From assembly GCF_004664715.2 (NCBI RefSeq), contig NC_051079.1, forward strand, positions 55,453,660 to 55,517,659: a stretch of DNA of 64,000 nucleotides, read 5' to 3'. This DNA is from Peromyscus leucopus (Eukaryota; Chordata; Mammalia; Rodentia; Cricetidae). The notes beneath the pieces were generated by a model. The model saw only the letters and a program-made list of their open reading frames with translations. It ran no database searches and was not told the origin of the DNA. Positions within the stretch are counted from its first letter, which is position 1. The number at the start of each line of letters is the position of its first letter. A program made the position numbers and the translations under genes. This document shows, piece by piece, positions 31,426-42,385 of this stretch.

Positions 31426-33058
31426 TCAACGTCATTGTTTCCTTGAAAATTAGAGGTGTGGTTAAACATGTTGAAAAACCCGGGTCCGCCAGCCACTCCG
31501 AATGCAGGAGGAAGCGGGGGCAAATGCAGACAGCTCATCTTGAGTCCACCCTCTTGATATCTGAGGCATGCCGTTTGGGTGTGGAAATTGCTCTTCTCTT
31601 AAATTAGGGCCCCAAACCCGGACAGTGGGATGCTTTTCTGTACTCCCAGTTAGGTCGTTGAGGGTGGAGAGTCCCCCGGGCCCAGAAATCTTAGGCCAAA
31701 CTGGGCAATAGTCTTTTTTAAAAATTTAAATTTTCTCTTCCGGCTCTGTTCTCTGAGCATTTTCCTCCTGGGGTCATAGGTCACCCATTTAGGTCCAGGT
31801 TGGGAACTGAATCTGGGCTCCCCTCCCAGTCCTGACCCGCATCAATACCCGATGTTGAACAAAACCCCCAGAGAATCCTTGTACACTTTCAAGTTTGCGA
31901 AGGCCTGAGTTAGGTCAGTGGAAAGGTTTCTGAAGTGCACTTGCTCGGGGATCAGCATTTTATGAGGGCAGCTGGGATAAGTCCGATGGATGCTAGCAGG
32001 TGTGTAGAGCTTGCAAGAACAGCGTTGGGTGCTCGGGTCAAGTTACAAATCAACCCTAACACTGTCTCCAGCAGTACAGTACTCCATAGGTGCTCTCTTC
32101 AATAATGCTGTGAAAACCAGCCCCCCTGCCCCTGCCCACGCTGGTGTGTATGCTCGCATGGAATAGAGGGGCCCTTATCTCTACGAAAAGGGTCAGTTAG
32201 TGGGTGTCCTGTGAGCGGAGGGAAAGACTTGCCCCCACTCCTGCAAAAATACAAATAAAGTATAAAAATGGGATAGGGTGGTCAGCCTGGGTGCCCGAGC
32301 ACCATGGGGCGGGTGTAGTCACTGGCAGAGAGTTTTGTTCTGCCGCGGCGCTGTTTGATATATGGTGGGACCCTTATTTGGGAAATAGTGCCCGAAGATC
32401 TCAGAACTGTTTGTTGCTTTTCTTTCTGAACATTTCTCTTGTCAGAGTGATGAGAAAATTGCTTGTGTGGGAACTCGAGGAGTGAAAATTTGTTAATGCC
32501 TCCTCTGAGAATGGTGTGTATTCAGAGCTGTTTATGAGCCGACACAGATCATTTCCCGCTAAAACGTGTTGCTGTGAAATCAGGCCGTGGTGACGTCTGG
32601 GAAGAGACGTGCACAAACTTCCAGGGTGCCATGGATGTCTCAGACCTGTATGCTGTGGGGCTGTCTTTTAAAATCGGTGACATGATCTGCACAGACTGAA
32701 AATACCCTGGTTCTTCTGCAAAGACCCTGTTTTGAAAATTATCTCCCTCTTAAGGATCTCCCGAAATCTCAGTTTTTAAGGCATAGATTTGAGACATCAC
32801 CACTCTTCCAATGGTGCAGATAGGAACTCAGGGTCATACACTTTGTTCTTTTATGCGGTGTCACGCTGGGGGGGTGTGGTTAGATTATGGACACAGTGGT
32901 TGTTTTTCCATGAAAAGTGGCAGATTTCCCTGCCTAGCGCCCTTGTTAAGACCTGTGTAAGATGGTGATCTGAGTCCAGTGTGCAGCCTGTGGCCTCGGA
33001 CTGTGGGAACTAAAGCATCACAAAGGGTGTGTGTTTTATGAATCTGCGTGTTTTCTAC
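31153..33058. other. Unassigned sequence with (AC)n
   Basis: No gene supported. Contains an (AC)n tract of about 26 units at 31370-31421. The rest is unique-looking. Confidence 0.5.
31370..31421. repeat. (AC)n microsatellite
   Basis: About 26 uninterrupted AC units. Confidence 0.98.
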
Positions 33059-33279
33059 CAGTGGTTCTCAACTAAGGAGGTGGGGAGCTTGTCCCCCCAG
33101 AGGACACTTGGCAAGGTCTGGAGACAGTTTTAATTTAGTCGTGACTGGATGACAGGTGTTGCGTTGGCATCTTGAAGATAAAGAACAGGGATGCTGTTGA
33201 TGTCCTCTAGTGACAGGATAGCGTCACACATGGGTTGTCCAGCCCCAAATGTCAGTGGTGCCTTGACAGAGAAACTCTG
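33059..33279 (+). mobile_element. MER20 (hAT-Charlie) DNA transposon
   Basis: cagtggttctcaactaagga at the start, ccccagaggacacttggcaa, ggtctggagacagttttaat, agggatgctg, ccagccccaaatgtcagtgg and a gacagagaaactctg end follow MER20 in order over nearly its full length of about 220 bases. The terminal cagtggttctc is the hAT-type inverted repeat. Matching 8-bp flanks are not preserved. Confidence 0.93.
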
Positions 33280-33694
33280 CTTGAGCAATGTAGCCTGTTT
33301 TAATGGATGGATGCTAATACTGGGTAAACTTTAGAAAGTTTAGGCAGTGGCTAGATAGTGGCTGAAAAGATGTTGGCTCAAAGATGTTGTGTTGTATACT
33401 GTCATGAATGATGTCAATGTATTAGAGAGCTCCGAGAATCCTTTATTCTTTTTCAGCAGATAGATGAGTGCATTGATTTGGCTTGAACTTAGCAGAAGTT
33501 GCTTAAGTTTGGAATGACTGGGGGCACATGAGCCTTTGTAGGAAGTGACAGGATTCTAGAATAGACTCTTTAGATGGCCACTTCTCTGGTCGGCTGATTT
33601 CTCCTGTTTTCATTGTGGTTTATTCTTCTCGTTGATCCTTCTCCTACTGTTTCCTTCCCCTTTTGTGATGCCTTTCTTGGGTCCTTCTTCACTC
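33280..33694. other. Unassigned non-coding sequence
   Basis: No gene or repeat seen. Confidence 0.5.
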
Positions 33695-33794
33695 TGCTCC
33701 TTTCTCATAGACTCTGTGGTCCGTTCATCCCTGACTGTCTGTCCTGCTCCTTTCTCATAGACTCTGTGGTCTGTTCATCCTTAACTGTCTGTCC
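33695..33794. repeat. 50-bp tandem duplication
   Basis: Two adjacent 50-base units starting tgctcctttctcatagactc at 33695 and 33745 differ at three positions. Confidence 0.95.
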
Positions 33795-33979
33795 ACCTTG
33801 ATTCTCACAGAGACAGCCTTGGGGCTTCAAGATGCTGAAGGGATCCATTCTGATGACCTTGTGGCTGCCAGGAGTCTTCTCTAACAGTTGAAGTGGACTC
33901 CCCACTCTCCACTTGGTGGGGCTGCCTTCAATACACTTTATAAATTAGAATGATTTAAGAATTTAAAGGCAGAGCTTTA

Positions 33980-34075
33980 GTATGTAGATGTAGCTCAGGG
34001 TGGTCTTGAGTTTATAATCTTCCTGTCTTCTTCAGTCTCCCAAGTGTTGAGATTACAGACGCCAGGCCTAGCCTG
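33980..34075 (-). mobile_element. Degraded B1-like SINE
   Basis: gtagctcagggtggtcttga, atcttcctgtcttcttcagt and ctcccaagtgttgagattac fit antisense B1/proto-B1, strongly diverged and partial. Confidence 0.7.
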
Positions 34076-35424
34076 TACTCATCATTCTGATAGCCAAAGC
34101 TGAACCTATAAAATTTCTAGGTTAGAAGGCCCAACTCGTTTTCTCCATTCTTCCTCTGGCACACAGCAGCCTCTTTTATTATGTACTCGCCAGAGAGTGA
34201 TAGGAGAGCTTTGTGGAGCTCAGGGCTGATGGGCATTAAGAAGCCATGAGTATGTCAGCAGGTGTGAGCGGCTGCAGCATGTCAGACCTGCTCTAGCGAG
34301 TAGCAGAATGCCCTCCCCGGCAGTCCATTTACTGGTGAAAAAAAAAAAAAAGTCTGGCTTCTCGATGTATGACTTGCTAAGATGATAGGCTTTCTTTTGC
34401 CTTATTCGCCAGGAAAGAATGTGGTTTCTGAGCCAAGGCCATGGATTCCTGGTTCCTGGTGAACGGTTTTGGAGTACTCTGAGATTCCTCATCTATGAAA
34501 AGAGTCTTGAGAAAATGCTCAGCAGGGTGTCTGTCTCGATAGAGACAGTTTCAGCAAATGTTCATAAAGACCCTACTTCATTTTAATTTGTGGGCTAAGA
34601 AGCCTTGCTGTTTGGTCTTAAATTTTCAGCCTCAGACTTTACATCTTTTATCACTTTTGGGGATGGTGGCCCCAACTTCAGTTGTATTTGTAAGACACTT
34701 TTTACAAAAGTCCACCTGCAAATCTGTGGTTAGTTGCAAATGCATTAAATGCACCTAACAAGTTGAACATCGGCTTGGCTGTCCAGCACACTGCAGGATG
34801 TCAGCTGTTTCCCAAGCCCATCCCAGAACAGACCAAGAGTGGTGGCCGCTGCCAGTGCCCAGCATTGAGAGAGGCCTACATTGTGTATCTCCATTCTGGA
34901 AAAAAAAAAAAAAGTCAAAATTTGATGCAATGGCTTTTGCAATGTTGCCAAAATACTATGTAGTCTCCAAGTGAAGAGATCTTTGTGCATAATGAGGTAC
35001 TGATGAGGCTCATGGAGCTAAGGTTGGACATGTAACTCTTGTTAGAAACTGTAGTATTTCTATCCCCTGACCAGTTCAGAGAGAGACTTCAGGATTGCTA
35101 AGGACGTCATCCACACTGAAGATTGTCCAAGTGTTAAAACTTAATTCAGTCCCTGAACCATGCCTAGGAAGGAGGAGAGAATTGTGGGACTTTGGGGGCA
35201 GGACTACAGCTACCCCCAGGACTAGGAAGCAGGGGTGAAGCAGAAAATGAGAACCATGGACTGGCATGGCCCCTGAGGACCTGGGAGGTTGGCATGTAGG
35301 TACATTTACAATAGCTGAGTGAGGAACACCAAGGGCAGTGGGTAGGGAAACCAAGACCCACACCACAGGTCTGCCAACAGTAGCTTGCCATAGTTAGAGG
35401 TGACGAAGTCGTCTTCAGGGCAGC
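34076..35424. other. Unassigned non-coding sequence
   Basis: No gene. Short A runs at 34339 and 34901 are the only low-complexity parts. Confidence 0.5.
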
Positions 35425-35565
35425 CTGCCCAGGTCCAAGTCCCAGCTTCCTCTGTTAGTGATTAACTGCATGCTTTTGGATACTTCACTTGACCATTCTC
35501 TATCTTACTGCCCATATTGTAAAAGGAAAATGTTGGTTATAGTATATCCTTACTTTGTGGAGTTC
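35425..35565 (-). mobile_element. MIR SINE fragment
   Basis: gattaactgcatgcttttgg, atacttcacttgaccattct and attgtaaaaggaaaatgttgg follow the antisense MIR core (the cattttacag/gaggaaact region read backwards). Confidence 0.6.
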
Positions 35566-35589
35566 TTTTTTTAAAAAATAAAAAAATGA

Positions 35590-35783
35590 TTTGAGCATTT
35601 TGCCCGCCATGTATTTACGTGCACTTCTTGTGTACCTGATGTCTACAGAGGCCAGGCAAGGGAGTCAGATCCCTCGGAACTGGAGTTCTAGATGGTTGTG
35701 AGCTGCCACGTGGGTTCTGGGAATTGAACCAGGGTCCTCGGAAGAACAACCCATACTATTAACCACTGAGCCATCTCTCCAGC
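35590..35783 (-). mobile_element. B2/B3 SINE
   Basis: ttgtgagctgccacgtgggt, tctgggaattgaaccagggt and ccactgagccatctctccagc are the antisense body and tRNA-like head. The left side is the AT-rich tail. Confidence 0.93.
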
Positions 35784-36409
35784 ATCCCTTATGGGAGTTC
35801 TCATAAAGCTCAAAAGAATCAGTAGTATTCAGTGCTTAAAACGTGGCTGGCTCAGCCTGTGTACTCGTTTCAAGTGAGGGACGATATTATCTATGAATGG
35901 GTCTTTATTAGGTTGTACCCAGGGTTCAGCTTCTGTCATACTGTGTCCTCTGAAGCACAGCCAGTATGACTTCTGGATTTTGGGGAACTGTCATGGAATT
36001 CTGGAATGGACAGGCCAGTGTGTTTGAGGGGGTCAGGCTTAAGGGTGCTGGGAGGGACCAGGGAAGGATGTGGAGTCACCTCAACCCCTGTGAAAGAGCA
36101 GGCCTCACCCATCCCCTCCCAGTCCCGAATTTCTGCTCCTTGTTTGGTTACACGGCATTTTAGAGCGTGGACTGGTGGAGGGATGAAAGAGCCTGTTAAC
36201 AGGCCTGCGGAGCTGACGATGTACCCGAGGCAGCCCTGCCAGACGGTGCTCTACATTCCCAGCCATTGAAGCATGGGGCCAGAGGCTGGGCGGCTTCCCA
36301 GCTCCCCTGAGTCACATCCTCAGAGCAAAGCTTTCTGCTTTTCTCAAAGGGAATGTCCAAAATACCAGGCACACCCATGTTTAATAACTAGGAAACCATC
36401 TTATACGAG

Positions 36410-36460
<51 letters not shown>

Positions 36461-38104
36461 CAGTTTGGGAAGTGTTTGCTATGGCTAATTAAGATAGACT
36501 TTTCCTCACAGATATCCTGAGTCCTACAACTTAGGTAAATAACACTCTTGGGCAGAGAAGCCTTTGACATATACTTCATATCGGACACTCTTACAGCATG
36601 TTCTTTCCACTCGATCATTCTGGGTGTTCAAGCATGGATGGGTTAGTACTTTTCTCTGCAAATGGCTGTGCTTCGGGTTTTTGGAGTGATTTCTCTACAG
36701 CTTTTCTCTGCCTGCCAGGTTTTCAAATCTGGGCTAATTTCTATTTCTGAGACGCGTTGCTGAAAAGAGGAGCTGAAGGATGTATCTGAAGCCGGCACAT
36801 GGGTGTGTCTCATAATTGTGCTGTTTCATAAAAGTATTTAAAATACTGTCTTCCTGAATCTGGAAGATTCCGGGTTGGCTTACAAACAGATTTTGAGTGT
36901 TTCAAGTTGGAGGCAGATGGCAAATTGATCTGTAACTTATATAAGAGCTTGCGTTTCTTTTACCTGATGGAAAGCTAAGTTGCCTAAACCACAAAGCTGG
37001 AGTTTTCTGCCCCCCACCCCCACCCTTCCACAATCTGTTCTCCATGTCACTAAGTCTTGCATTTTTAACTGCTAAATTTTTATTTTTATTTTCCCATGAC
37101 TTCTTTCCCCATTCTCCTGGTTCCTGCTTTCAATCCTCCACACTTCTCGCTTGGATCTTTGCTATAGCCTCTGAATGGGCTGTTCTGCCACTGACCTGTG
37201 CTTTTGTATCCCTCCTTGAGGTATGTTTTTTTTTTTTTTTTTTCTTCAGAGCTCTCCAACTGTAGTGTGGTCAGAATTCACTGCAGGGCTGCCTAATATG
37301 GATGCAGCATTTCTGATTGGTCAAGTTCCCATTCCCCGACCTTCGACAGCCATCTTGCATGCGGGGTTGGCTTGTCCTTGCCGGGCTTCACTAGCGAAGG
37401 GCGCACCTGTCTGTGTGGCCTGGTGTGCATCTCCAGCTCCTTCTCTCTCTGCTGCCCCCACCCACTTCTGTAGTAATACCGAAGATCTGCTGCTTGCGTG
37501 ACCTTGCCTTTCCAACCTGCCTCTCACTTAGTTCAGCTGCCACTGCCGTGTGGCACAAATATCATCTGGCTGAGGTGAACACTATTCTGTGCTCACTGTC
37601 ATTTGCTGAAATTCGTGACAGAAACGAGGCCTTCCGCTGCATCCAGAAATAAGATAGGCTGCATCTCTTTATTTATTTTTCTAGAGCAATGAAGTAAGTC
37701 TCATCTGAGCTGTGATTCAGTTAGGAAGGCAAGATGGGCTCCTGGCAGTCTTTAGGGGACGCCCCTCCCCGCCGGGAGGATACTCAAGGGCTTGACACTC
37801 ATTCACTTACCGCTGGTTGGCAGGAGGTCCCGCTTGCTTGGCGGCGGCTCGTTAGTCTGTGCTGAAATCATGTCCCTGAGGGGCAGCTCTACTCCATTTA
37901 GTCCCGGAGAACTCTTGCCCAGCTGCCTTCTTTCTCTTGAGGACCCCTCCCTTCCTTACTGTGACTTTTCTTCAGCTTTGAACCCGGTCTTCCCTGCCTC
38001 TCCCATCTGTCTGACAGGAGTTCAGGCCTGTAGTTTTCAGATGTTGGTGTATTTTAAGAATTATTCTGGGAACCTGTTAAGCATGCAGATTCCTAGATGC
38101 CATC
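35784..38104. other. Unassigned sequence with A44 tract
   Basis: No gene supported. It includes a 44-A tract at 36412-36455 and a T run at 37226-37243. A short phrase at about 38060-38104 (acctgttaagcatgcagatt) resembles MER5-type elements but is too short to call. Confidence 0.5.
36412..36455. repeat. (A)44 tract without a SINE body
   Basis: Uninterrupted A tract. The 100 bases to the left do not resemble any SINE or L1 3' end I know. Confidence 0.97.
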
Positions 38105-38694
38105 TGTATTAGTTACTTTTCTGTTACTTTCTGTGGTAAAACACTGTGAGTAGGGGGATTGGAGAGATGGCTCCGTGGTTAAGAGCACTGGGTGTTCTTT
38201 AGAGGACCCAGGACCCAGCACTCACATGGAAGCTCACAACCATCAAACTTCGGTTCCAAGGGATCCGAAACCACCTTCTTGCCTCCTTGAATGCCGGACA
38301 GACAGCGTGCAAAGACACATGCAAGCAAAGCACCTATGTACATTCAATTATTAAAAATAAATAAAAAGGAAACCCTACCCCAAGCCAAGGGAACTTAAGG
38401 AAGAAAGAGGTTATTTTTGGCTTAGGGTTCCCAAGGGTTGAAATGACCGAGACAACATGGTAACAAGAAGCAGGTATGGCGGCCAGCGCGGGAAACTGGG
38501 AGCTTACGTCTTCAAAATAAGCATGAAGCGGAGAGCAAGGTGGAAGTGGAGCCAGGCTTTTTAGTCTCGAAGGCGGCCCCCGGTTCACATATTTCCTCCA
38601 GCAAGGCTGCATCGACTTAACCTCCCCAACCACAGAGGACCAAGTGTTCAAATGTCTGAGACCATGGGGGACACTTCTTACACAAACCACCGCA
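38105..38694 (-). mobile_element. MaLR-type LTR interrupted by B2
   Basis: tgtattagttacttttctgt to about 38148 continues after the B2 at ccccaagccaagggaactta (about 38380) and ends with accaagtgttcaaatgtctg and cacaaaccaccgca. Order and content match 21899-22290. Confidence 0.82.
38152..38371 (+). mobile_element. B2-type SINE nested in a MaLR LTR
   Basis: gattggagagatggctccgt-ggttaagagcactgg head, ggaagctcacaaccatcaaa body and an attaaaaataaataaaaagg tail. It splits the MaLR LTR. The flanks do not show a clean target-site duplication. Confidence 0.94.
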
Positions 38695-39659
38695 CCGCCC
38701 AGAGAGATTCTGTCTCAGAAGAAGCTGTGTTAGGGGTTAGTGTACTGGTGGTGAGGGTGCCCAGTTTTTTGGACATAGTTTATACTGAGCTTGGACAGTG
38801 GATAGCTCCTGTCTAGACTTGAAAAACAAAGGCTTTGGGGGGGCATTTAAAAAAGTTGCATCTCTTTCACAATCTCATACCTAGGTAAAATATCGTGATC
38901 GTATCCACCCTTTACAGTCCTCTTATATCTATCTCCTTTTCCTGCTCCGACAAGCAGTCTTGCTGTTTTCATACTGTGTGTGTGTGTGCGTGTGTGTCTC
39001 CCATGGCATTTGTATAGGCTATGGGTTGCTTGCATGAGCATGGGTGGGAGGGGATATTTATTTGAGCACAGTAGGGTACAACAGTATGTCATGTCCAGGA
39101 GACAGGTTCACCTGTACTTCTTCCCATCTTCTGGCTCTGTATGCTTATAGCCCTCTCTTTCATGATGTTTCCTGGGCTTTGGAGGGGGTTATGTAGCTGC
39201 TTGTATTGAACACTCAACAGTCACTGACCTCATCATTTTGACAAGTTATGAATCTCTGAATTCAATATCATCTACCGAGGCTGCTCTGATTAGGCCTCTA
39301 TGTACCACTAACTCAGGGGAATAAGTGTGACTATTGGAAGGCAGTTTGACACCCTGGCCATTCAGCAAAACAATAGTAGGAGGTACCCCTGAGGGCTCTA
39401 GGGTTAAAGTACCAGGAATGGATTCATTCCTATGGAGTCAGTCTCAAATCCAATCAAAAGCAGGAGCGTTCATGGCACCATTGAGGCAGTGGGCATATCT
39501 AGCCTGGCAGGTTGGTATTGTAGTTTATGGGGTATATTGCTGGGTAAGACCATTGACTTCTACCCAGCAGGCTTCCTAGCACCTTCAGACACCATCAAAG
39601 CTAGCCATCATGGGGGAAACTCCCAGCTCAGACCCTGCTTGATTTCTCTGTGCTGTTTG
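38695..39659. other. Unassigned, possibly repeat-derived sequence
   Basis: No gene is supported. The segment 39200-39630 has the feel of a diverged rodent mid-repetitive element, but I cannot name it. A 162-codon frame crossing into the TG tract is artefactual. Confidence 0.4.
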
Positions 39660-39663
39660 TGCA

Positions 39664-39698
<35 letters not shown>

Positions 39699-39843
39699 TT
39701 GTATGCATGTGAGTACATGTATGCATGTGTGTGTGTATGTGGTATATACAGTGTGTGTATATGTATACATATATGTATGTGGTTTATACTTATATGTGTA
39801 TGTATGCATGTGTGTGTATGTGGTCTATATGTGTATGTGTATT
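39660..39843. repeat. TG/TA-rich low-complexity block
   Basis: (TG)n followed by mixed tatg/tgta repeats up to the edge of the LTR on the right. Confidence 0.93.
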
Positions 39844-40302
39844 GTAGCGCAATCCTAATTAGTCTTAACAACAAAAACCCAGAGTCAGATATCAAGGTGA
39901 AAGCTGAAAGATCAGAGTAGCAGAACAGCCAGCCACTAGAGACTTCTTACCTCTAAGAAATCTCAGACTGCATGTGTGGGGATTCTGTCTCTATGAATCC
40001 TCAGACTGAATGGAGGAGATCCTGCCTCCACCCACCTTATATTCCTGCCTCTACCTCCCAAGTGCTGGGATCAAAGGCATGAGCCTCCCAAGTGCTGGGA
40101 TCAAAGGCATGCACCACCACTGCCTGGCTCTGTTTCTCTTTTAGACTGGATTAAGTCCAGGGTGGCCTTGAACTCCTGATCTTCCTGCTTCCTCCTCCCA
40201 AGTGCTGAGATTAAAGGTGTGAGCCACCACTGCTTGGCCTCTGTGGTTAACTAGTTGCTAGCTCTTCCCTCTGATCTCCAGGCAAGCTTGTGTATTGATG
40301 CT

Positions 40303-40304
<2 letters not shown>
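39844..40304 (-). mobile_element. ERV LTR with duplicated B1-like module
   Basis: Starts tgtagcgcaatcctaatta (antisense LTR 3' end), continues acccagagtcagatatcaag, two or three B1-derived ctgggat(t/c)aaagg modules, and ends gatctccaggcaagcttgtg. Its layout matches 16053-16512. The terminal TGTGGTGATA end is replaced by gatgcttat next to a TG tract. No polypurine tract adjoins. Confidence 0.72.

Positions 40305-40343
<39 letters not shown>
40304..40343. repeat. (TG)n microsatellite
   Basis: About 19 TG units between the LTR and the L1 3' end. Confidence 0.97.
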
Positions 40344-40345
<2 letters not shown>

Positions 40346-40349
40346 CTTA

Positions 40350-41285
40350 TATTTTTTAATTAGTTTACAAAATAGTAGGTTTGTATGTTGCTTTTCAAAT
40401 AACTTTAGTTTTGGTTAACTTCCTTTATCTTCTCTTTCCCACTATCTGCCCGTTTTCATCTCTTAAACCTTTCCACTCCCAATATTCCCACCCCCTACTT
40501 TTGTATTATGTGGGTCACACTATTCATCTTCCCTTAAGGCTTCCTCCCCCTCCACCACTCTAAAAGGCCCATTTCCACCATCTTGGCCTCTCGATGCATT
40601 CCAAGTTAAACACACAAATCTGAAGATTCCAAGCTAGAGTATGCATCATGTATTAGAAATACTGCGTGTCCCTTGCCTTCTGGGTCTGGGTTACATTGCT
40701 TAGATTACTTAAAGTTTCATCCCTTTTCCCAAAAGTTTCATTTTTCTTATAGCGGAATAAAATTTCATTGTGTATGTGCACCACACTTTGATATCCATTC
40801 ATCAGTTGAGGGGCGTCTAGGCTGACCCTATTTCCAAGCTGTTGTGAATAGAACAGCAATGAACATGGCTGAGTAGGTATCTAGTATATGGAGTCTTTGG
40901 GTATATGCTCAGTAGTGGTACATGTGGGTCATAAGGTAGTTTTTTGAGAACCTCCCATACTGATTTCCATAATGGCTACCCTGGTTGACACTCCTACCAA
41001 CAGGAAGAGTCCCTTTGTCTCCACATTCTTGCCAGTATTTCTCTACATTTGTTTTCTTGATTATAGTTATTCTGATGGGCATGAGATGGACTCTCAAAAT
41101 AGTTTTAATTTGCATTTGCCTGATGGCTAAGGGTGTTGAACACTTTTTAAAATGTTTATTACTATCAGTATTTCTTCTTTGGAGAATTCTCTATTTGGTT
41201 CTTTGGCTATTTTTTTTTTATTGGGTTGTTTGCTTTTTTGATGTTTATCTTTTTGAGTCTTCTTCCACCATCTTCTCTGATGATA
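40350..41285 (-). mobile_element. L1 fragment: ORF2 C-terminus and 3' UTR
   Basis: On the minus strand, the translation at 41115-40909 begins MQIKTILRVHLMPIRITIIK, the conserved C-terminal L1 ORF2 segment, followed by a CGDKGTL box. At 40780-40740 VVHIHNEILFRYKKNE corresponds to the WYIYTMEYYSAIKKNE end of ORF2. Further right, KKANNPIKK-like codons lie near 41230. The copy is frame-shifted and 5'-truncated near 41285. The 3' UTR extends left to about 40350. Confidence 0.88.
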
Positions 41286-42340
41286 TATTTTTATGACTTC
41301 TTCCTTACTTCTTCCTCTGGACCCAGAAACACAGAAGCCACTTTGCTAGTCTTCTTAGCTCCCTGTGCTCATCTCTTTTCATGACTACACCCTTGAGGGC
41401 ATGGCTTGCCCTTCCCATGCTCTGCATGGAGCTCTACACTCAAGTCAGTAGGGTAACCTTGGAGACAAGTATGTATAGCAGTCTGAGGGGGCTGCCAGAT
41501 TCAGGGGGATATTTTCTCCTTTCCTTCTGGCATGGTGTTCCTATTCCTAGAAGTGGGAGGATTCTGACAGTCCAGTGGCTGCCTTTTGCAGTTTAGAGTT
41601 TCAAGTGGGCATGGCCAAGAATGTTATTTATTGAATTTATTTATTTTTTTCATCTGAAATCCAAAGAAAGCTGCTGAAGGAACTTTTACATTTGGATGTT
41701 GGCTGGTGATAGCTTTTATGCGTAAGCCCAACAACCGGAGACTTGCCTCACCGAGCCCTGCAAGTGGTGGCCAGGCTGACCTGTGCCTGGACCCTGTCCA
41801 TCTTTGGACCCTGTCTGTCTTGGCCCATGTCCCTTCCCTGTCTTTGAAGTTGTTGTCTTCAGAGTCATTTCTACCTCCCAGGGTGGCATGTCACTGACTC
41901 CAGGTAGAATGGAATACACAAAATTCTGAACAAGAGTAATACTAAATGCTGCATTTTTAATGTTTCAGGAAACTGACATTCTCTGATGTTGCCTGGACCA
42001 CTCCCTTTTGTACATTTACATGCAATCTCTTCATTATGCCATAAAATAATTTCCTGGATTTTGGCTTATGTTTTGGTCACAGTCAACAGAATAATGATGA
42101 AGGAGATGTTGACAAAAATATTCTCAGACTACAGTTATGAAAAATTACTTAGCAGTTTTTAGTCATACTTGCACTTATAAAAATATGCTTTTCCTTCAAG
42201 GTCTAAATCCATTAGAGATACTGCATATAGTTAGTTATGTAGAGCCATGCTCTTAAATTCGTTTGCCCTGTACTTTTAAACTATCAGAGAAATGTTTGTA
42301 GACTCTAGTTCTGATAATTGGAACTGCCTGCCCCTCCCCC

Positions 42341-42342
<2 letters not shown>
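41286..42342. other. Unassigned non-coding sequence
   Basis: No gene or repeat recognised. Confidence 0.5.

Positions 42343-42380
<38 letters not shown>
42343..42380. repeat. (GT)n microsatellite
   Basis: About 19 GT units. Confidence 0.98.

Positions 42381-42385
<5 letters not shown>

Noticed and set aside
39200..39630. Possible mid-repetitive rodent element
   Set aside because: The text feels familiar, but I could not match ends or name a family, so no element is claimed.
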